Below are positions 1-4,755 of a stretch of DNA of 6,782 nt, piece after piece. The DNA is from Syntrophomonadaceae bacterium (GTDB taxonomy: Bacteria; Bacillota; Dethiobacteria; DTU022): the NCBI GenBank assembly GCA_007136055.1, contig SLHT01000130.1:1-6782 (forward strand), in the 5' to 3' direction. How positions within the stretch are numbered: position 1 is the first letter of the stretch; the number at the start of each line of letters is the position of its first letter. The position numbers and the translations under genes are program-made. The notes beneath the pieces were generated by a model. It was given only the letters and a program-made list of their open reading frames with translations. It was not told the DNA's origin and did not search any database.

Positions 1-153
1 GGTTCTAAACGCTGGCTTGATTTATGGAGCGCCGGTCAAAGCGTGGCCCAGACAGATAAAAATAAACCGACACATACCATCATTGAGGAGATGGTTGAAG
101 ATTATTACAGGGCATGCCATGAATTACAGTCCTCAATTACTAAGGGTAACTAA
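1..153 (+). CDS. Nitronate monooxygenase / 2-nitropropane dioxygenase-like flavoprotein, C-terminal fragment
   Basis: The first 50 codons in frame 1 are open and end at TAA 151-153; the start lies outside the window. The segment WSAGQSVAQT followed by a charged helix (IIEEMVEDYY) resembles the end of the FMN-binding TIM-barrel family that includes nitronate monooxygenase and FabK-type enoyl reductases, where a W(S/A)AGQ(G/S)V loop lies near the C-terminus before a final helix. Family members oxidise alkyl nitronates or, in other branches, reduce enoyl thioesters with FMN; which applies here cannot be decided from 50 residues. It is on the same strand, 38 bp before the thiolase-like gene, so it may be the preceding gene of the same operon. 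Family placement rests on one short motif, so confidence is moderate. Confidence 0.62.
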   Translation, partial: GSKRWLDLWSAGQSVAQTDKNKPTHTIIEEMVEDYYRACHELQSSITKGN

Positions 154-177
154 AGCTGTTTAAATAATTACTTGGAT

Positions 178-186
178 AAAGGAGGT
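178..186 (+). promoter_or_regulatory. Strong Shine-Dalgarno site of the thiolase-like gene
   Basis: AAAGGAGGT lies five bases before the ATG at 192 and is a near-perfect complement of the 16S rRNA 3' end. It fixes the start of the thiolase-like gene. No convincing promoter is seen in the 38-bp gap after the upstream gene, so read-through transcription is likely. Confidence 0.85.
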
Positions 187-191
187 AGATC

Positions 192-1379
192 ATGAGTCTT
201 AAGGGGAAAGCGGCAATTATCGGCATTGGAGAAGTGCCTTCAGGCAAGTTTCCGGAGCGGGCCTGTATTGTTTCAGCAGTTGAATCTGCGGTTATGGCTG
301 TTAAAGAAAAAAAAAAAAAAAGAGAAGACATTGATACGATCATTCCAACAGGAACAGTTTACAATGCACAGTACAATAATGAAATGGTTACCGGCAGAAT
401 AGTGGAGGAACTGGGGTTGAGTGGTGTAGTAAAAAATAATGTTTCTGTTTTTTCAGGTGGGTCAAGCAGCTCAACGATGTTAAAGGTCGCCGCCGGGCTG
501 GTAAATATTGGTGCCGCAAAATATATTCTCTGTTTACATTCGGAAAAACTGGCTACTGGATTATCGCTGCAGGGAGGCATAGACCTATTTTCAACAGCTG
601 GCATAGCTAAAGAATGGGAAGTGCCATTTGGTCAGCATTATTCATCGGTAGCAGCACTGGCTACACAGCGCTATAAGTATGAAACCGGAACAACAGACGA
701 GCAACTTGCTGCAGTTTGCGTGTCAAACCGGAAGTGGGCGGAATTGAATCCCAATGCAATGTTTCGTAAGCCGCTATCTATCGATGAAGTTATGGAGTCG
801 AAAATGCTTTCTACGCCTTTGCGATCTAAGATGTCCAATATGTTGGCAGATGGTGGATCTGCATTTGTTGTTACTTCTCCTGAGCGAGCTGCTGAACATA
901 CCGATAAGCCGGTTTACTTGTTAGGGTCTGGTTCCCGTGCTACCCACTTTGTATATTCCCAGGAACCTGATTTGACCCGTTTTGCTTTTGCTGATGCCGC
1001 TAAAGATGCCTTTAAAGAAGCAAACTTAACTCCACAGGATATCGATGTGATGGAAATATATGATTCTTATCCGGTCTACCAGTTAATCGGTTTCGAGGAA
1101 TCCGGCTTTTGTAAACGGGGAGAAGGAGGACAGCTATTTTCCGAAGGGAAGACCTGGCCGGGTGGCAAATATCCTGTAACGACCAATGGTGGTATGCTTT
1201 CGCAGGGCCATACAGGCGGCGGAGGCGGTGTTGCTTTGCTGGTTGAAGCTGCCAGGCAGCTTATGGGCAAAGCAGGTGAGCGACAGGTAAAGGATGCCAG
1301 TTTTGCTGCCTATACTTCCACAGGTGGAACTTATTTTGATTCACATGTAACCATTTTAGGAACGGTTGTTCCGGATTGA
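192..1379 (+). CDS. Thiolase-superfamily (SCP2/lipid-transfer type) protein lacking catalytic cysteines; probable acyl-CoA aldolase or thiolase subunit
   Basis: 395 residues, normal length for SCP2-type thiolases. The N-terminal GIGEVPSGKF, the central MEIYDSYPVYQLIGFEESGF (residues 287-306, matching the family's 'xxYDxFxxxxxxxLExxGFC' segment), and the NGGMLSQGHT loop with H340 place it in this family. Residues 85-95, where the nucleophilic cysteine normally sits, read as a Gly/Ser-rich stretch (SGGSSSS, 88-94). The usual C-terminal cysteine region reads YTSTGGTYFDS (374-384). Both cysteines are therefore missing and only the GH histidine remains. This pattern is known from Ltp2-type retro-aldolases, which cleave beta-hydroxyacyl-CoAs together with a DUF35 partner; the partner gene follows after 13 bp. 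The alternative is a BbsB-like thiolase subunit. A 15-A run encodes lysines 40-43. Family confidence is high; the aldolase reaction is inferred. Confidence 0.85.
   Translation: MSLKGKAAIIGIGEVPSGKFPERACIVSAVESAVMAVKEKKKKREDIDTIIPTGTVYNAQYNNEMVTGRIVEELGLSGVVKNNVSVFSGGSSSSTMLKVAAGLVNIGAAKYILCLHSEKLATGLSLQGGIDLFSTAGIAKEWEVPFGQHYSSVAALATQRYKYETGTTDEQLAAVCVSNRKWAELNPNAMFRKPLSIDEVMESKMLSTPLRSKMSNMLADGGSAFVVTSPERAAEHTDKPVYLLGSGSRATHFVYSQEPDLTRFAFADAAKDAFKEANLTPQDIDVMEIYDSYPVYQLIGFEESGFCKRGEGGQLFSEGKTWPGGKYPVTTNGGMLSQGHTGGGGGVALLVEAARQLMGKAGERQVKDASFAAYTSTGGTYFDSHVTILGTVVPD
307..321 (+). repeat. Run of 15 adenines inside the thiolase-like coding region
   Basis: Fifteen uninterrupted A bases span the end of codon 39 to the first base of codon 44 (E-KKKK-R) and keep the frame open. 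Loss of one A would bring a TAG into frame at 400; gain of one A would bring a TGA into frame at 332. Runs this long are prone to replication and RNA polymerase slippage, and to sequencing error. Confidence 0.95.
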
Positions 1380-1384
1380 GGAGG
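1378..1384 (+). promoter_or_regulatory. Ribosome binding site that sets the DUF35 start
   Basis: GAGGAGG begins inside the TGA stop of the thiolase-like gene and lies eight bases before ATG 1393. It supports that start over the in-frame ATG at 1366, which overlaps the upstream gene and lacks its own site. The overlap of stop and binding site points to coupled translation of the two proteins. Confidence 0.85.
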
Positions 1385-1392
1385 TTTTAATA

Positions 1393-1800
1393 ATGGCTAA
1401 AGTAGAGAAGCCGATACCAGAAACCAATACCTGGACAGAACCTTTCTGGGATGCTACCCGGGAAGGCAAACTGGTTATTCAGAAATGTGTTGACTGTGAC
1501 CAGAAAATCTTTTATCCACGATTAATCTGTCCTTCATGTTTTTCACAGAACATAGAGTGGATAGAGGCATCGGGTAAAGGAACTGTTTATACTTACACTG
1601 TTGTAGTTAATAATGCACCTTCAGCTTTTTTAGATGATATGCCCTATGTTGTCGCCGTTGTTCGGCTCGACGAAGGGGTGCAGATGTTGTCGAATATCGT
1701 CGAATGTGATCCTGCCAGCGTCCATTGTGATATGCCGGTAAAAGTGGCTTTCAAAAGCATTAATGATGAGTATACTTTGCCTGTATTTAAACCACTTTAG
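1393..1800 (+). CDS. DUF35-family zinc-ribbon / OB-fold acyl-CoA-binding partner protein
   Basis: With the ATG at 1393 the protein has 135 residues. FWDATREGKLVIQKC is the usual N-terminal helix of the family. It is followed by a rubredoxin-like zinc ribbon with two CxxC knuckles (C32/C35 and C46/C49), then the OB-fold part beginning GKGTVYTYTVV. DUF35 proteins serve as obligate partners of thiolase-superfamily enzymes: ChsH2-DUF35 for the Ltp2 aldolase, BbsA for BbsB, and the bridging protein of the archaeal thiolase/HMG-CoA synthase complex. The OB fold helps bind the CoA thioester and holds the complex together. Here it follows the thiolase-like gene directly and its ribosome binding site overlaps that gene's stop, so it is most likely that protein's stable subunit in the cytoplasm. 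In ChsH2 the DUF35 domain is fused to a MaoC domain; here it stands alone. All four zinc cysteines are present. Confidence 0.92.
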   Translation: MAKVEKPIPETNTWTEPFWDATREGKLVIQKCVDCDQKIFYPRLICPSCFSQNIEWIEASGKGTVYTYTVVVNNAPSAFLDDMPYVVAVVRLDEGVQMLSNIVECDPASVHCDMPVKVAFKSINDEYTLPVFKPL

Positions 1801-1826
1801 AGGCAAAGTCAAAGAGAGGTGTTGAA

Positions 1827-2279
1827 ATGACTCAGCAAAAGTACGGAAGCGATTTTCCAGTAGGTTTTACATTTCGCACACCGGCCATTACGGTAACGGA
1901 AACTCATATTGTAAACTGGGCCGGCCTGACAATGGATTTTTATCCTCTGCATATGAACCAGGAATACGCAGAAAAGACAGTATTTAAAGAAAGAATTGCC
2001 CATGGCCCCCTTATTTTTGGAATGGCTGTCGGCCTGGTTGCAATGTCGGGAATGGCCGGTGATGCGGCGATGGCCTGGCTTGGTACAGATGATATGAAGA
2101 TGCTGGCCCCGGTCAAAATGGGAGATACTATTCATGTTTTCGTAGAAGTGATTAGCGCCGATAAAACCAGTAAAGCAGATCGTTCGGTGCATGCCTGGCG
2201 TTACAAGGTGACAAACCAGCGTGAAGAAGTTGTCCTGGTTTTCGACTTCAAATTGATGATGCACGAAAAAGCAGTCTAA
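1827..2279 (+). CDS. MaoC-like (R)-specific enoyl-CoA hydratase
   Basis: 150 residues, a single hot-dog domain of the MaoC dehydratase family. The motif GLTMDFYPLHMNQEYAEKT (residues 33-51), followed by RIAHGPLIFGM, matches the hydratase signature; D37 and H42 (DxxPxH) correspond to the catalytic Asp/His pair that adds water to a trans-2-enoyl-CoA. The protein has one domain, so it would act as a homodimer or oligomer, in contrast to the ChsH1-ChsH2 heteromer where one partner is a MaoC domain fused to DUF35. The start at 1827 is supported by AGAGAGGTG a few bases upstream. It lies 26 bp after the DUF35 gene and 48 bp before the first ACAD, which places it between desaturation and C-C cleavage in the proposed pathway. 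The substrate is unknown; an esterase or dehydratase role in another pathway cannot be excluded. Confidence 0.87.
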   Translation: MTQQKYGSDFPVGFTFRTPAITVTETHIVNWAGLTMDFYPLHMNQEYAEKTVFKERIAHGPLIFGMAVGLVAMSGMAGDAAMAWLGTDDMKMLAPVKMGDTIHVFVEVISADKTSKADRSVHAWRYKVTNQREEVVLVFDFKLMMHEKAV

Positions 2280-2327
2280 AGCTTTTATGGTGAGTCCGAT
2301 GAAAGTTTTCTGGAAGGGGTCTGGAAG

Positions 2328-3473
2328 ATGAGTCTCTATGAAGTTGATGTTGAACGACATGATCGGGTTCTTGAAATGACCAGGGATTTCGTGAAAAAAG
2401 AGATCCCCCCTGAACTGGTAAGGGAAACCGATCGCAATGATCAATATCCCCTTGATTTGATCAAAAAGCTTTGTGCCGTCGGATTGATGGGTGTTAACGT
2501 TCCTGAAGAATTTGGCGGTATGGGTGGCGATGTAATCGATGTAATGCTCATGTATGAAGAAATATCAAAGCGGATGCCGGTTCTCTCGTGGGCAGCTGGC
2601 AATATCACCCTTTATGGCAATGAGATATTACTGGTTAACGGCAACCGGGAGCAGCAGGAAAAGTATCTGCCAAAACTGCTGAATGGCGAAATGCTGTTTT
2701 GCTTAGCCATTACTGAACCGGATGCAGGTTCTGATGCCGCCAACATAAAAACCCGTGCAGTCTTGCAAAACGGAACCTATTTGATTAACGGGAACAAAAT
2801 GTTTATTTCAGGAGCAGGGGTTAGTGATATTACTGTAACTATGACCAGAACTGCAGAATCGCGATACAAGGGGATTACCTCTTTCCTGGTTGATACGAAG
2901 TCGGAAGGTTACTCGGCTAAATCAATAAAGAAACTCGGTTACAATGGTTCGGATACATGTGAAGTTTATTATGAAAATGTAGAAGTTAAAGCTGATGCCA
3001 TCGTGGGCGGTGAAGCAGGGCTGAACAATGGTTGGAATCAAATGATGAACACCCTGAATAGTGAAAGGTTGGCGCTTTCAGCCTGCGCCCTGGGCATCGC
3101 CCAGGCGGCGGTAGATGATATCCTCAGCTTTGCAAAAGAGCATTTTAAGTTTGGAGCGATACTAAACCAGGATATCCAACATACAATTGTGGAGATGGCC
3201 ACGGAGGTGGAAGCAGCCCGGCAGCTTGCCTATTATGCAGCCAGAAAAGAAACTAAGGGTCAGGAATGTATCAAGGAAACCTCAATGTCTAAGTATTATA
3301 CGACAGAAACCGCAAAAAAAGTGGTGGCTACGGGTTTAAAAATATTAGGTGAATATGGTGCCCTGGAAGCGGTTGATATGCAAAGATACCTGAGAGATGT
3401 TCTGATCTTATCTGTCGGAGGCGGAACAACTCAAATTCAAAAGAACATTGTTGCCAAAACATTAGGGATGTAA
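2328..3473 (+). CDS. Acyl-CoA dehydrogenase with relocated catalytic glutamate (putative catalytic subunit of a heteromer)
   Basis: 381 residues, full length for the family, with the N-terminal helical domain, the beta domain and the C-terminal helices. It should oxidise an acyl-CoA to the 2-enoyl-CoA with FAD, passing electrons to an electron-transfer flavoprotein. ITEPDAGSDAANIK (128-141) is an intact FAD/substrate loop and NGNKMFISGAG (154-164) the second FAD segment. The MCAD-type base position in the usual YEGT motif is glycine (GGGT, G365), but SERL at 245-248 supplies E246 where isovaleryl-CoA and long-chain ACADs carry their base. The conserved Arg of the RxxFG motif, which contacts the neighbouring subunit's FAD, is replaced: the segment reads EHFKFG with H272. 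The next gene keeps that Arg, so a pair is likely. The start is supported by GGAAGGGG at 2312-2319. Confidence 0.92.
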   Translation: MSLYEVDVERHDRVLEMTRDFVKKEIPPELVRETDRNDQYPLDLIKKLCAVGLMGVNVPEEFGGMGGDVIDVMLMYEEISKRMPVLSWAAGNITLYGNEILLVNGNREQQEKYLPKLLNGEMLFCLAITEPDAGSDAANIKTRAVLQNGTYLINGNKMFISGAGVSDITVTMTRTAESRYKGITSFLVDTKSEGYSAKSIKKLGYNGSDTCEVYYENVEVKADAIVGGEAGLNNGWNQMMNTLNSERLALSACALGIAQAAVDDILSFAKEHFKFGAILNQDIQHTIVEMATEVEAARQLAYYAARKETKGQECIKETSMSKYYTTETAKKVVATGLKILGEYGALEAVDMQRYLRDVLILSVGGGTTQIQKNIVAKTLGM

Positions 3474-3488
3474 CTTGGGGGAATTTAG

Positions 3489-4646
3489 ATGGATTTTTCA
3501 TTAAACGGTGAGCAGAGAATTATCCAGGAAACTATTAGAGATTTTGTTTCTAAAGAATGCCCCAGGGAAGTGGCCAGAGAGCTGGAAGAAAGCAAACTAT
3601 TCCCTGAAGGTTTATTAAACAAAATAGCCGAACTCGGTTTCTGCGGGTTAACAGTACCTGAAGAGTATGGTGGAGAAGGTGTTAATCTTTTTGGTGCGAT
3701 AATTGCCGTCGAAGAACTCTCTGTATTAAGCCCGGTCCTGGCCCTGGCTTATATGTGCCCATCATTTGGCGGTGGCGCCGTACTTTCCAGGTTCGGCAGT
3801 AAAGATCAGAAAGAACACTTTTTAGGTCCTTTAGCACGGGGCAGCCTCTTATTTACCATTGGTCTGGCTGAAACAGAGGCAGGGTACAGCGCCGAACAAC
3901 CCATTAAGACAAAGGCAGTAGCTGTGAAAGATGGCTTTAGGATAAACGGTAAAAAATTATTTGTAAGCCTTGCTGATCGGGCCCAATATTGTCTCACCCT
4001 GGTGCGAACTGAAAAGCCGGATAGTGAGCAAGAAGAGTTTACATTTTTTATAATTGATCTTAAAAGCTCCGGTATTCGCATTAAGGACATGCACAAAATG
4101 GGAATGAAAGGCGTCAATCCGAAGGAAGTTGAGTTCAAAGATGTCCGGATCTCCGCAGATAATATTCTTGGAGGAAGAGAGTATTTGCATAATGGTTTAA
4201 AACAGCTTAAAGATGTGATGGATCTTCAAAATCTCGGGACTGCTGCCTGCTGTCTGGGCATTGCCCAGGGGGTATATGATTATGCCAGGAAGCATGCCCG
4301 TGAAAGAATCCAGTTTGATCATCCGATTATTAGCTTTGAAGCAATACAGTATATGCTTGTTGACCTGGCAGTGCAAATAGATGCGATGCGGTTGCTTGTT
4401 TACCGTGCAGCGGTATGCGCAGATCAGGGGAACCCATTTTCACAAGAAATCAATACGGCTATAGTTTACGGATTAGATCTAGTTCGTAAAGCATCGATGC
4501 AGGCAATGCAGATATGTGGGGGTTACGGTTATGCTTTAGAATATGATGCTCAGAGATATCTGAGGGATTCCTTTGCTGTCCCTCTCAATGGACTAAGCCC
4601 ATCATACTTTAAAGCAGTATTGGGTTATTTGCATGGTGGTGGATAA
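3489..4646 (+). CDS. Acyl-CoA dehydrogenase homolog without catalytic base (putative non-catalytic partner subunit)
   Basis: 385 residues with a complete ACAD fold: N-terminal VPEEYGGEG segment (57-65), beta domain, and C-terminal MQICGGYGYALEYDAQRYLRD (340-360). Both known positions for the proton-abstracting glutamate are lost: the isovaleryl-type site reads LQNL (Q247, N248 instead of Glu-Arg), and the MCAD-type motif reads LNGLS (366-370) instead of YEGTS. The FAD/substrate loop is also altered (ETEAGYSAE, 128-136, instead of TEPxAGSD). In contrast ARERIQF (270-276) keeps R273, the Arg that reaches the FAD of the partner subunit and that the preceding ACAD lacks. This gene starts 15 bp after that one. 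ChsE1-ChsE2 in actinobacteria are paired ACADs in which only one subunit is catalytic, so the likely role is the structural half of such an alpha2beta2 enzyme. The partner role is inferred. Confidence 0.88.
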   Translation: MDFSLNGEQRIIQETIRDFVSKECPREVARELEESKLFPEGLLNKIAELGFCGLTVPEEYGGEGVNLFGAIIAVEELSVLSPVLALAYMCPSFGGGAVLSRFGSKDQKEHFLGPLARGSLLFTIGLAETEAGYSAEQPIKTKAVAVKDGFRINGKKLFVSLADRAQYCLTLVRTEKPDSEQEEFTFFIIDLKSSGIRIKDMHKMGMKGVNPKEVEFKDVRISADNILGGREYLHNGLKQLKDVMDLQNLGTAACCLGIAQGVYDYARKHARERIQFDHPIISFEAIQYMLVDLAVQIDAMRLLVYRAAVCADQGNPFSQEINTAIVYGLDLVRKASMQAMQICGGYGYALEYDAQRYLRDSFAVPLNGLSPSYFKAVLGYLHGGG

Positions 4647-4654
4647 AAGCGAGC

Positions 4655-4689
4655 TAAGCCAAACCGTTATTGCTCATTAATTTGGCTTA
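4655..4689 (+). repeat. Perfect 9-bp inverted repeat in the intergenic gap before the large ACAD
   Basis: TAAGCCAAA (4655-4663) and TTTGGCTTA (4681-4689) are exact reverse complements separated by 17 bp, starting 9 bp after the stop of the second ACAD. No T-run follows, so a classical intrinsic terminator is not supported. It could be an mRNA stem that marks an operon boundary or an operator for a dimeric regulator. The rest of the 109-bp gap is AT-rich; only weak promoter-like matches are seen. Confidence 0.55.
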
Positions 4690-4739
4690 ATAACCTTTAA
4701 ATAAAGTATAGCGTGACTTTAATACTAAGAATATAAATA

Positions 4740-4747
4740 GGGGAGGT
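4740..4747 (+). promoter_or_regulatory. Strong ribosome binding site of the large ACAD
   Basis: GGGGAGGT lies eight bases before ATG 4756 and supports that start. A TATAAA at 4732-4737 directly before it is too close to serve as a -10 element, because transcription would start inside this site. Confidence 0.75.
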
Positions 4748-4755
4748 AAGTATTA

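Noticed and set aside
1366..1392. Upstream ATG giving a nine-residue longer DUF35 protein
   Set aside because: It overlaps the thiolase-like gene and has no ribosome binding site, while ATG 1393 has GAGGAGG at ideal distance and gives the usual family N-terminus.
192..2279. Direct assignment as bbsB/bbsA of anaerobic toluene beta-oxidation
   Set aside because: The thiolase plus DUF35 layout fits, but both catalytic cysteine positions appear empty, the hydratase is MaoC-type, and no BbsCD-like dehydrogenase pair or CoA-transferase is seen in the window. It is kept only as an alternative.
1809..2444. Minus-strand open frame of 211 codons over the MaoC gene and the start of the first ACAD
   Set aside because: It lies opposite two well-recognised genes, has no family-like motifs and has a His/Cys/Phe-rich composition typical of an antisense shadow.
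3489..4646. Second ACAD as a pseudogene
   Set aside because: The frame is complete, the ribosome binding site is good, and the conserved structural segments including R273 and GGYGY are intact; only catalytic positions are changed.
4732..4737. TATAAA as a -10 promoter element for the large ACAD
   Set aside because: Transcription would begin inside the ribosome binding site and no -35 element is found at the right distance.
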